From the NCBI RefSeq assembly GCF_000002235.5, contig NW_022145544.1, positions 33,501 through 97,500 of the forward strand: DNA of 64,000 bases. Reading direction: 5' to 3'. Source of the stretch: Strongylocentrotus purpuratus. Its lineage: Eukaryota > Echinodermata > Echinoidea > Camarodonta > Strongylocentrotidae. Positions 1 through 9,632 of this stretch are shown here, in pieces (the first letter of the stretch is position 1; the number at the start of each line of letters is the position of its first letter). A program made the translations under genes and the position numbers. The notes under the pieces are model-generated. The model searched no databases, was not told the DNA's origin, and saw only the letters and a list, made by a program, of their open reading frames with translations.

Positions 1-1500
1 TGACAAGTCAGTTTTAGAATAAATAGAAAACGATACATGAACCATGTAATCTCTACTGTGAAACTGTACTATAAATACATAAACTCAAATAAATCAGGGT
101 ATTCATAAAGAAATCGATCTATGCTATTAAAGATAGCTGTCACTCTCGTAAGGTAAATGACTTTTTCGACATGTGAATGCAATCTGATTTCTCCTTCATT
201 ATATACAATGTTTCCCTTATGATGCAAGAAAGTCTCAAATTTATCTTAATATATATTTCTTTTAAAAAAAAAGATCATCATAATAGATGTAACAAACCTT
301 CCTTTTGGTCAGTTAAGTATGTTTGTTTGTGTGATGGAGGTGCCTAATTATTTTTTCTAGCACTCCAATTTTCTTCTTCCTGAATTTTTTTTTACCAAAC
401 TTTATTATTTCTAATATTATAAAGTCTGAAATTATTCACCCCTTCATTCTTTTCCTTCAAAATCAATTGAAATCTGTAAATGATAACTTTAGTTTGAATA
501 ACATGTCAATGATAACTGTTCTTCTCTATCTCCCTCTTTTACTTCTCCTTCAGCCCCCCTCTCTCTTTCACTTTCTCTCTGTGTCCATTTGTCTGGTAAA
601 TAATAACCATTTTTAGTTGTTTACTTTTCTAATTTTTTGGAGTAAAACTTTCTGCACTAAAATGTCTAAAAGATTAAAATCAAAATCTGAAACCATCTCT
701 ATAAATTCCTTTTGAATCACTTAATATGTAAACATACATATATTCTAGCTTTTCCTCAAGATTTTTCAGTTCTATTGCAATTGTTCTCCCCCCTTCTTTT
801 TGTATTTTCTTTTGGTTTTTGCATAGCATATTATAATAATAAATGCTCAGCAAAAAGAGAAGCAATAAATGTAAAATAACTTGGTTCTTTCGATATCAAA
901 AGGCACTACTACTACAAGGTTACAGTTAAAATATGACATGTCAGATTATCCCTCGGACAATCAGCTACTCTCTGGACTCAGTAACATTTTTAAGGGTATC
1001 TTCCGATTATTTGAACAAAACAAAACATGATCAAATTAGAAAAATATGATGCAAATCTTAAAGTCTTTCTTTTCCTTGTCTTTGTGAAACAATTGTTATT
1101 TTCAAGGTTCATATAAACATTCTGTAAACTGTTTTAGGTAAAAATTAAAATTACTGATCCCAAGAATTCACCTCTACCTTCACTCTTTTCTCAGTGTGCT
1201 TGTAGACGTCGTGGTGCTGATAGATATTGAACAATTGCCACAAATACCAAGAACTCTAACTGGTTATCTTAAGGAGTAAGCTTCTCGTTAAGTACGTGTA
1301 GCTACAACAGACAGAGATTAGGAATAACCTTTTATTTCAACAGGCAGACAAAAATCTCTCATCTATGATGTTTGGAGTATGCTCAACCTATAAATCTGGT
1401 TTAATGAACACTGCAGCCTCAAAGCTAAATGAATAATTTTCAATGTACCGTATATGAAGATAATGTGGTCATATGCTGGACTGGTTTAAAGAAAGGGATG
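1..1500. other. AT-rich intergenic DNA, no gene seen
   Basis: No open frame here looks like a protein. The stretch is AT-rich, with short T and CT runs around 530-580. It lies downstream of the minus-strand Egalitarian-like gene. A tttatt at 1331-1336 reads AATAAA on the minus strand and is one possible but weak poly(A) signal for that gene, about 970 bases past its stop. Confidence 0.6.
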
Positions 1501-1506
1501 ATACCT

Positions 1507-1513
1507 CCCCCCC

Positions 1514-1544
<31 letters not shown>

Positions 1545-1562
1545 GCACACACACACACACAC
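1507..1562. repeat. C24 homopolymer followed by an (AC)n microsatellite
   Basis: Twenty-four consecutive C residues are followed directly by a CA dinucleotide tract with one G interruption. Runs like this are prone to length error in sequencing and to slippage in the genome. Confidence 0.95.
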
Positions 1563-1744
1563 AACAAACAAAAAATAAAAGAGGGAAACAGATTAAGGTA
1601 ATGATTTGGGATCTTAGATCATAAAGGGAATCATTTAAGTAACCAACTTATATAGTATCGTAAATGCTTGTACCTTCATTCAGAAACCTACAGTATTCAC
1701 AATTTTGTCCATTAAGATCTAATTGAGGAAGAGATACATTACTT

Positions 1745-1945
1745 TCACAGTTTTTTTGGTCAAAAATGACGCCTGGCTGGAATGCTCCCCAGGGAGTGGA
1801 GAAAGTGCATACATTGTGTGCGGGTATGCCTGAATCCGACGACAGGGGTAATAATATGATCGCAGGGCCCTCAGGGAGAACAGTATGAATGCTGATGAGG
1901 CTACCCTGGGTAAACAAGACATATTATTATTATTATTACCACTTT
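1745..1945 (+). repeat. SINE-like fragment with an ATT tail
   Basis: The central part (gcctggctggaatgctcccc and the following agggagtgg) matches the reverse complement of the fuller SINE copy at 52122-52478. The fragment ends in a run of att triplets at 1922-1937, as a SINE tail would. The tRNA-like head is missing, so this is a 5'-truncated copy. A more diverged relative lies at about 3995-4090. Confidence 0.7.
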
Positions 1946-2038
1946 TGTGAGTATGGGCACCTACATTTCGTTTGTTTTTAACATTCTAAATGTATAAAAA
2001 AATTCTTAAATTCTCTGTATCACTTAAATAATGCAAAC

Positions 2039-2309
2039 ATGGCTCTCCCTCCATGCTATTGTGATGGACAAGGATCTCAAAGAGCAGGGTTGGACACCTG
2101 CAAGCTAGTCAAAGATGCTCTTTGGGTGAGGGGACACTGGAATACCCCCATACCAGAATCCAAGGCCGTACAAAGCTCTTCCACATGAAGAACGCGAGGA
2201 TCTTGGAGCTGACGGTTGGGTATCTGCATGCATCCTTGTTATAGACAACCTGCGTTCTTTGCTTGAATTTGTGCAAGCATCCTCAGGAAAACATCTTCCT
2301 GACCGCGAA
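2039..2309 (-). other. Downstream remainder of the C-terminal coding minisatellite (likely 3' UTR)
   Basis: Immediately past the stop codon of the minus-strand gene, positions 2248-2309 still match the coding minisatellite unit at 2450-2540. They read in a different frame because of the indel upstream. A 71-codon open frame at 2105-2320 is the same decayed repeat plus unrelated sequence. I read the region as untranslated. Confidence 0.55.
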
Positions 2310-2941
2310 TCAGATCCCATGGAATACAGCGCTCTCCAGCTTGCAGAATAGGAGGAGGAGAAGAGGAAGAGGAGGGTTGGGCATCTGGGTTCTGGTCAAA
2401 GACATCTCCTGCCCTTGGACTGAGATTGTGTTAGGATTCTTTGGAAGACGACCTGCGTTCTTTGCTTGAATTTGTGCAAGCATCCTCAGGAAAACATCTT
2501 CCTGACCGCGAATCAGATCCCATGGAATACAGCGCTCTCCAGCTTGCAGAACAGGAGGATCAGGAAGACGAGGGTTGAGCATCTGGGTGCTGGTCAAAGA
2601 CATCTGCTGCCCTTGGACTGAGATTGTATTAGGATTCTTTGGAAGACATCTCCCTGGATCATAACCAGCTTCCCAAGCAGAGCACTCATCTTCTACACAC
2701 AGAACAGGAGGATCAGGAAGATGAGGGTTGGGCAGTTGCGTGCTGGACATTCCCTGCCCTTGGACTGAGATTGTGTTAGGATTCTTTGGAAGACATCTCC
2801 CTGGATCATAACCTACTTCCCAAGCAGAGCAATCGTCTTCTACACAAAGAACAGGAGGATCAGGAAGATGAGGGTTGGGCAGTTGCGGGCTGGACATCCC
2901 CTGCTCTCGAACTGAAGATATGTTAGGATATGTTTTGGGAC
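2248..2941 (-). repeat. Coding minisatellite, four units of 147-202 bases
   Basis: Units start at about 2941, 2794, 2647 and 2449, reading on the minus strand. The first two are 147 bases (49 codons). The third is 198 bases (66 codons) and has a different second half reading ERCIPWDLIRGQ. The fourth is a copy of the third with a 5-base length gain in a CTC tract. The first three keep frame, so the array has evolved as protein. Confidence 0.9.
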
Positions 2942-3048
2942 TTCTTAACTGAGTGGGTTGTCCTCTTGACTGCAAACTCGGGCCCCAGGCCTTACAGAGT
3001 TCTTCAACAATGCAATTGTGCTCCGTGAGAAGTTCCACCTTCATGTCT
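2310..3048 (-). CDS. Egalitarian-like gene, last exon with coding minisatellite
   Basis: The acceptor tttttgcag at 3049-3050 opens an exon starting with DMKVELLTEH in the phase required by the previous exon. It ends at TGA 2312-2310. About 50 unique residues are followed by repeats of a unit built on LPKNPNTISVQGQ, a TQ-containing segment, and PNPHLPDPPVL. The tail is proline-rich and probably disordered. The final unit runs into a CTC-rich insert and stops as CKLESAVFHGI, a frame different from the other units. Confidence 0.75.
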
Positions 3049-6000
3049 CTGCAAAAAAATAACATAATGTGAAAATAAACCTCAGCTCTTATTAGTTATT
3101 GATTTCCCCATTAAACGTGACTTTGAGTGGGTATTTATCATTTATGTATACATGTACATGTTTATCATGTTTATCTTTTAATGAATGCTAGATCTTTCTT
3201 GCATTTTCTTGTACTTGAACAAGGTCTATCTATTTATTTCAGAAGCATATTTCCACTGCTAACATGAAAAGTACTTAAATTTAGTACTTTCTTCTTGTTT
3301 TCAGGCTGAAGGTAATCCTGCAGAGGTTTAAAACATTGACCTTACAATCTATTTTCTTCTAAACCGCTTGGAGGCAATTTGCAATTTGCGGTATACAAAT
3401 ATCTTATTATTATGAATTAATGTACCAATATTAAATCCTGCAACAGTTTGAAATTTTCAGTATACCTGAACATCTTGTGCAGAAAATGTGGTATGAGGGT
3501 ACAGGTCATGACTGCCATGTTCTTAATTATTGCCACATCACTGGCATCTACTCCTCCAGGAATCTGACAGGACACATGGACCACCGCTGATGGGGTCACG
3601 CTGTACTTCTCACACAGCTCTGTGAATGATGGAGGGTCGGGTATACAATGGGATGTGCAGCTAATGAGCTGATTCGCCACCTGTAAAATATGAGAAGGGG
3701 GATTGTGAGTTCTTCATCTCTTGTGTAGACATTTTAACATTGATCAAATGTGCATAAATTGACATTAATGTGCATTTGCCACTCTCCATCCAGGCATACA
3801 TGGGTATATATAGTTGTCTATTTATAATTGTAGCAACCAAAGGGTTGGATTGATATAATACATACATGTTCAACATGATTATAAACATTATTCAATTGAT
3901 TACAATGAAATTGGTAAATTATGAATATAAATACATGTAGATCATTAATACAAAGAACATTACAAATCATTCAGGTATATAATATGTTACAAGTAAAGTA
4001 CCCAGCAAATGCTGGGGTAATGATAATTGCAGGGCCCTCTGTAAAAAAACATCATTAATGCTGCCGAGGCTTCCTTTGGTTAACTAAATGAACATTATAT
4101 TAGTACAAATGTATGTGTGACTGCTTCAAAGCACTCATTTTATCACATAAAAGAAAAAGGGTGGAAACTGGTCAAGAAATAAAGAAGAAGAGCCATTTTA
4201 TGCGATGCTTTGGAATATAAAATAAAGGATTTCTCAAAGTTTTAGCATCATTCCAAACAAAGGAGTGGTTATTATGCAATATCTGGGCCATGTCTTATAA
4301 AGAGTTGATATCAATCGCAACTACGTACATACGAGATAGGTGACCGTAAAATTGCGATTGATTGGCCGGACTTACAATTGATTTGGATGAGTCGTAGCTC
4401 TCTATAAGACGGGGCCCTTTGAACGTTATTATCACTCACCTTGATATCGAAAACATTATCAAGGCGGAGTGGCATCTTCTCACACAATATAGCACAGATC
4501 CTTTGGACATCAAATACCACCTGTAAAATGACAAGGATAATTAACAGTAATATAAAGTCCATATAACTTAATTACAGCCATCTTCATATCTTCTCTGACT
4601 CTCTCCTTTTGATTAGCTTATTCAAGTAATTTTGAACAGGATCTTTGTAAGATTCAGAACTTGAAGCGAGTTGATCCAGGTTAAAAGTAAAATTTGAGAA
4701 ACCTGTTGGTGACAGTTGACACTTGTTGGTGAAATGTTGACACATAGTCTGTTAGTGAGAAAGTTAAGAATGTTTGAAAGAGGATACCAGTACCACTGAT
4801 TTAGCCAGTGCCCAACAGCTACTTTACTTAACATGGTGAAAGTTTGTTTTCTATTCATTTGACTTGTGAGGGGGGGGGGGGGGGTGACGAGGTTGCCCAA
4901 CAATACACCACAATGACTTTCAAAATTGCCTAATTACAAATTCCTACATTCATAGTGATCTTAACTTTACTCAATCTCAACATATCTTTTTCAGCTCTTT
5001 TCCAACTTTATCAATTTGTTTCTCGATTTTTTTTCTCCCTCCATTCAGTAACTTACATTAAAGTCGGAGAGCCATCAATTTTTCCCCTTTTGACAAAACT
5101 AATTTGACAGCAGCAAACTACCCTATCATTTTGTGGTACTTTTCCTGTTTCTACTGGATCACTGCCAAGTCGACACATAACAGGATATCATTAGTTTCCG
5201 CAACTTTGGCAAGCTTGCTGCACTTCGAAACGTGACATGATGTATTATTAAGCTAGGTGTAAACATGCACATGACAAAGTTGGTCCCATACAGCCACTTT
5301 CAGATTGTAACAATTGTGAACACACTGAACCTTCAACAGTTTGAAAAGATTTACCTTCACCCAAGATAGACAAAGAATTTTAAAAGTATTTTTTTTTTCC
5401 ATTTTTTGATGAGTATTATACAAATAATACATGTTTGCAAGTGCATTAGTGAATATGCACTGCCCACAAGTTGAGTCACAGTAGGATAATGAACAAGACT
5501 TGTTGAGTTTATAGTCTGTCTCTTTGTGACTTTTAAATGCAGTGCATATCACTAATGCACGAGCTAAAAACATATTTGTTTTACAAAATGGGTCTACAAT
5601 ATGAGTATAAAGTCAAGAAATTAGAAGTTGTTTTCACCAAAATGCACTCCTGTGCATATGGTAAAAATTAATGCAAGCATGCATGATCCACTTCAAACGC
5701 TTCTCATTGGCTACATACTTGAACTTATTTGATAGAGTATTATTCTGTAGAAAGTGAATTCAAATGCATGAGTTCTTGCTGCCTAGTGAAAAGATTACCT
5801 TGATTTGGTGTTAGTTTTAAACATTCATAGAAAGGATGGTGTTTGATAGCCTGGTTTTATGACCGATCAGACTTATCCACATTCCTATGGGTGCATGCAT
5901 ATCTCATTGGTTGATTGAGACAACATTTTGTAATCATTCTCTAATTCATTTGACACAGAAAATGTAAACAATGTAAGAATTTGCTGACCTTGAGAATAGT

Positions 6001-8820
6001 TGTACTTGTGAGAAGAAGCAATAACTGGTGAAAGATGTCTCCTGTCTTGCTCGATGCTCTACACTCTTCTACGGGTCCTTGGGATGTGGTGGAGGACTCT
6101 CCAAAACTGTTGGCACTCCTAGTTCCTGACTACCTGACGCAGATGTCTCTGTTGATGGGGGTGATGCCATTGGTACGTACTTCTGAATCTTAGTTGCTAT
6201 CACCTTACCGTCCCACTGCCTCATCACGAACCACTTACTGTCACAATCTATGCCAACCACCGATGAGGTAGACTCAAAGAGAGGATGACACGCCTGGATC
6301 CATTCTTCAGCTGTCTGGACAACATGCACAACCACAGGACCCGCTGCTGTTGGAAATGTGGGCTCCATTCTGGGCTTTTTGCTTGGGTTTTCATCATCCA
6401 TCTCTTCACCATCTTTCATTCCTTCACTCTGGTTAACTAGTGTACTGGATCTTTTCTTGCGCATTTTCCTTTTACCTTTGGATGACTGCCCATGAGCAGA
6501 TCTGAGGGAAATTGTTCCGCTGTTATTGAGAAATATGTCTTGGTAGTGGGCAAGTGTATGTTTTACCTTCTTCTTTGTATGCCCAAACACTTGCCTCTCT
6601 TTTGCTGTAAGGTTTTCCCTGATGAAATCCACAAGCCGATTTAGTTGACGACTTTCTGTCAAATATTCCTCTACTTTCTTCAGACCAGTTTGTCCATGGA
6701 TTCAATCTCATTTGGGTCGTCTTGTGCAAGACGACTAGGTCACTTGGCGGGATGACATGAAAAGTATCCTTCTGAAACAGGAGAATTGAGAGCAGTTCCT
6801 CCGGAGTTCTTCCCAGGGTCCTTCTTGTAGGTCTGTCAAGTTTGTGAGAAGCTACTATGGAAGTGTGAATGTCTTGTAAGACCATAGGTCCATGACTTTC
6901 TAGGAGCTTTTCCACAAACCTCAAGCCTCTGTCTAGATCTCTTGATGATTCACTTTTACAAGCTTCATGAAAACTCTCCCTTTGTTTGTTACTGGTAATA
7001 GAGTCAAGATTATTGTTCTTGTCACTGATGTCCAATGGCTTGGAGGAGATGATATCTCCAGTAAAGGAACTATGTACTCTTGTCTGTGCAGTCTCCTCAG
7101 CAGACTGTCCAACTCTGATGTCCTTTGTAGATAATGTGGATGCACTCTCAGAGGTTCCATATCTCTTAGTTGCGCATGACTTTGCAGGGTCGCTAAGAGC
7201 CATTCGACGACTCTTTGTCAGGGATACTCTGCCATCACCATGGATGAGGAAGCGATCTGGGTACGCTGCTAGCAACTTCCTGAGTGAATGCATTCCTGAA
7301 ATGCAACCTGTACTCAAAGACTCATGTCTGACGACTTGATTTAGAAGTGTCTTTACAAAACTAGTCTTGGATGTTCTCAGATACTTCTCTAGATACTCGA
7401 CAACTTTAGTGACTTGGTTACTGCCTTCATGATGGGTATTCCTCAACATTACAATGCCTGGAGGTGATGCAAACTTGAAGATCTTGGGCTCTCTGGCAAT
7501 GGTATATGCCAGCTCCTTCTTGTTTCGCCCTGTCACTTTCTCTTCATTTGCTGTCATTATCTTTTCGTGTTTGAGCATGTTCAGTAGTATGCCTACTGGT
7601 TGAGGGCCGTTCTTCTGCAAGAAAACTTTTATCTTCTTTATGCCTCTTTCATAGTTCGACGTAAACAATGACTGTGACATAACTTGATTACCCTGAACAT
7701 GGAAAGGTAACTTGTCATCCAGGAGTATGGTAGAAATGTCACAGCTACATTCACCATCATGAGTAGGGATTTTAGAAATGGCTGCAGTGATCTCTCCAAT
7801 ACTAACCCACTCATCACGTTCCTTCAAGTATCTGTTAATCCATTCAGTCCTGACATAATGTCTGCAGGGCTTGAAACTACCAGCTTTCAAGTGAACTCTA
7901 CCTGACTGTGATAACGGTTGGAACATTTGAGGCTCTTTAGAAATGGTCTCTGCAAAATCCTTCTTATTGTCTCCGAGAGCCCTTAGTTCTCTCTCAGACA
8001 GATGCTCTGCTTCTTTCAGCATATGCAGCAAATCATCTACCTTCTGTGGACCATTCCTCACTAGAACATCTGTCACTTTCTGGAGACCAGACTGATGATA
8101 TGACTTTTCATAGACAGTATTCCCTTGCACATGGAAATGCTTGCGGATGTTAGGAAGCATAAGCAAGGATCTTATGGCACATTGACAAGAATACTTACTT
8201 GTCAGAAGCTCCGATCTTACCTTGTCCATATCATCAATGGAAGTCCATCCAGCATGCTCCTTAAGATACTGCTCGATCCATCCTATTATGCCTGAATGAC
8301 AACAGGAGGGATCTAGCACCGCATGGACCCCACGTAGCACTATCAAACCAGTTGACTGCTCCCTGGCAAAAATGGCTGACTCGTTGCAGATTGTGGTCTT
8401 CAGTTCTCTTCTGTTTCTTCCAAGGGCCACTTCCTCACCTTCTGTAACTTTCTGCCTCAGATTCCTAAGAAGTATATTCATTGTTAAAGGGCCTTTCTCC
8501 TCAAGGAGATGTTCCATCTTCCGGAGACCGCTTTCATAGGCTGTCATCAAGCACACCACATTTTCTCTAACAAGAAATTCCTTCAGGAAGGTTGCGCTTC
8601 TCATCACTTCAGTGACCTTACATCTACATGGAAAGCTGTCTGTCCTTGGACCGCTTGACCTTGCAGTGCATATTGTACTCAAGTCTGCCCAGCCCCCGCG
8701 TTTATTCAGGTATTGCTTAATCCATTGCCTTGCTTCCCAGTGACTACATGGTATGCCATCCAGGTATGGTCGGAGGTTGGAAGACAGAATAGAAGATGCC
8801 ACAAGCCTGCAGCTGGCCAT
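2310..8820 (-). CDS. Egalitarian/EXD1-like protein with repeated winged-helix-like modules and a degenerate 3'-5' exonuclease domain
   Basis: I join five exons: 8820-6181, 6058-5989, 4520-4440, 3680-3466 and 3048-2310. The phases agree throughout and the product is about 1,250 residues if one extra base near 6700 is discounted. The N-terminal 850 residues are alternating modules. One starts with W-I-x-Q-Y-L (about residues 32, 181 and 327). The other has the pattern G-L-x-K...NGP...LL...LG-x-N-x-K-E-L (about 98, 245, 393 and 632, with one more after the frameshift). A DEDD-exonuclease-like fold follows, starting near VVVHVVQTAEEW and continuing through VVGIDCD, VVFDVQ and LDNVFDIKVANQL. Drosophila Egalitarian links localising mRNAs to BicD and dynein. 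EXD1 is an inactive nuclease relative that acts in piRNA formation. The architecture suits Egalitarian better, but I cannot run a search. The catalytic residues look lost, so an adaptor role is inferred. The gene diverges from PDCL. Confidence 0.72.
3466..3680 (-). CDS. Egalitarian-like gene, exon of 215 bases
   Basis: Acceptor ttttacag and donor gtatac enclose 71 codons and two bases, starting VANQLISCTSH and ending LIPHFLHKMF. This is the C-terminal half of the exonuclease fold. The helix that usually carries the last catalytic Y-x-x-x-D reads MAVMTCTLI here and has no acidic residue. Confidence 0.8.
4285..4417. repeat. Short inverted-repeat element (MITE-like) in an intron of the Egalitarian-like gene
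   Basis: The left end gggccatgtcttataaagag and the right end ctctataagacggggccc are inverted copies, and the inner parts (caatcgcaact and attgcgattg) also pair. The element is 133 bases and has no coding capacity. Its gggcc-type ends resemble the two elements at 45477 and 61285. Confidence 0.75.
4440..4520 (-). CDS. Egalitarian-like gene, exon of 81 bases
   Basis: The acceptor ttttacag and donor gtgagt enclose exactly 27 codons, beginning VVFDVQRICAI and ending LDNVFDIK. In the exonuclease family this is motif II (usually H-D-x-R-x-D) followed by the N-V-F-D-T strand. Here only the first aspartate of motif II remains. Confidence 0.8.
4521..5988 (-). other. Large intron of the Egalitarian-like gene
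   Basis: Unique AT-rich sequence with one G run at about 4870-4884. I found no further exon-like stretch on the minus strand, and the phases of the flanking exons do not need one. The intron between 3681 and 4439 is similar and holds the MITE-like element plus a SINE-like fragment at about 3995-4090. Confidence 0.55.
5989..6058 (-). CDS. Egalitarian-like gene, exon of 70 bases
   Basis: On the minus strand, ag at 6060-6059 precedes an open stretch that reads ASSKTGDIFHQL then LLLTSTTILK, ending in AAG before gtcagc. It supplies the strand and helix normally found between motifs I and II of the exonuclease fold, and it joins in phase on both sides. The acceptor has a weak pyrimidine tract and the upstream intron is only 122 bases. 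The alternative is no splicing, with a stop at 6069 and a truncated protein. Confidence 0.6.
6181..8820 (-). CDS. Egalitarian-like gene, first coding exon (2.6 kb, contains a frameshift)
   Basis: The start is the first ATG of the frame, at 8820, reading MASCRLVASSILSS. It lies 32 bases inside the exon, after a good acceptor at 8853-8854. The frame is open for more than 700 codons. At about 6685-6706 homology moves to the next frame. There GLKKVEEYLTES continues the module pattern, and the next residues read RQLNRLVDFIREN. An in-frame TGA at 6704-6702 closes that second frame upstream. After the shift come a lysine-rich basic stretch and the beginning of the exonuclease fold. I place the donor at 6180 (gtacgt) because it leaves two bases, which fit the next exon. 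Other GT sites upstream (gtaagt in the GACAGTAAG context) would cut out part of the fold. Confidence 0.7.
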
Positions 8821-8852
8821 TGTGTCTGGTGATGTCCTTTACCCAGACAATT
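8821..8852 (-). promoter_or_regulatory. 5' untranslated part of the first coding exon of the Egalitarian-like gene
   Basis: On the minus strand tttttcatcttacag ends at 8853, giving a good acceptor 32 bases upstream of the ATG. This implies at least one earlier non-coding exon and a promoter further to the right, which I could not place. The last bases before the start are cagacaca, followed by ATGG, an adequate start context. Confidence 0.55.
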
Positions 8853-9328
8853 CTGTAAGATGAAAAAATAATATAATAATATAATATAAATCATTAACTG
8901 ATTAATGTCAACCTGTTACAAGCCTTTAAAGTCGTTTTAAGCTCCCACAATAACCAATAGATTGCAAAAGAAATCTTGTAATTGAATTAGCAAGAGAAAA
9001 GGACTTATATTTTTTTCATAAAATACATGGATTTTAAGTAAAGCTTACTGGACCCCATATTAAGATATTTCTCTACCACGTCTTTATTTTTCAAATGAAG
9101 CAGAAGGGGTTTCATGAATTCTGTTCCCTTGTGTAAAATCTTTAATTATTTAATCTTCAAATAGGTTTTGTGTTATAAGGCAATAAGAGTCTGTTGATTG
9201 TTTTTAAAGGGGTAGGCCTATTGAAGTATTGTTAAACTTCAAGTCTCACAATAATACAAACAACCTGCACAGGCCCCAATCATTGCAAACTCAATGGCAT
9301 AAAACAAGAATAGCATTTAAGCCCCGTT
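8853..9328. other. Upstream of the Egalitarian-like coding region, no gene seen
   Basis: AT-rich unique sequence, expected to be the first intron of the minus-strand gene. No coding frame or clear promoter motif was recognised. Confidence 0.5.
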
Positions 9329-9632
9329 GGGGGGGGGGGGGGGGGGGGAGGGAGATACTCAGATTTGGTTTGGACGGGGGTGTGCCGCTTAAGCCTCAAA
9401 ATCTCTACCCATTATTAGGGTCCATTTTGGGGCATTTTCCTCACAAAAAAGACCCATTTTCCACAATTTTCAGGTGTTTTTCAAATTACCAATTTTGAAA
9501 AAAACAGATCCATTTTTAAATTTATAGTATATTTGTTAAAAGTGGGACCCATGCTTGGGATTTTTTTGTTAAAAAGTCACCCATTAGAGTGGCACACCCC
9601 TGTATGTCCCAATATTTGAGTACCCCCCCCCC
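9329..9632. repeat. Inverted-repeat element with G-run and C-run ends
   Basis: The left end is a run of about 20 G then agggagatactcagattt and, slightly inside, gggggtgtgcc. The right end mirrors it as ggcacacccctg, then aatatttgagtaccccccccc. The imperfect inverted ends span about 45 bases. There is no coding frame. The form suggests a small non-autonomous DNA element. Confidence 0.7.

Noticed and set aside
2263..2469. Plus-strand open frame of 68 codons
   Set aside because: It is antisense to the coding minisatellite and owes its length to that repeat.
5253..5573. Minus-strand frame of 106 codons in the large Egalitarian-like intron
   Set aside because: Its sequence does not continue the exonuclease fold, has no matching splice borders, and the fold is complete without it.
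6986..7339. Plus-strand open frame of 117 codons
   Set aside because: It lies antisense to the Egalitarian-like exon and has no independent pattern.
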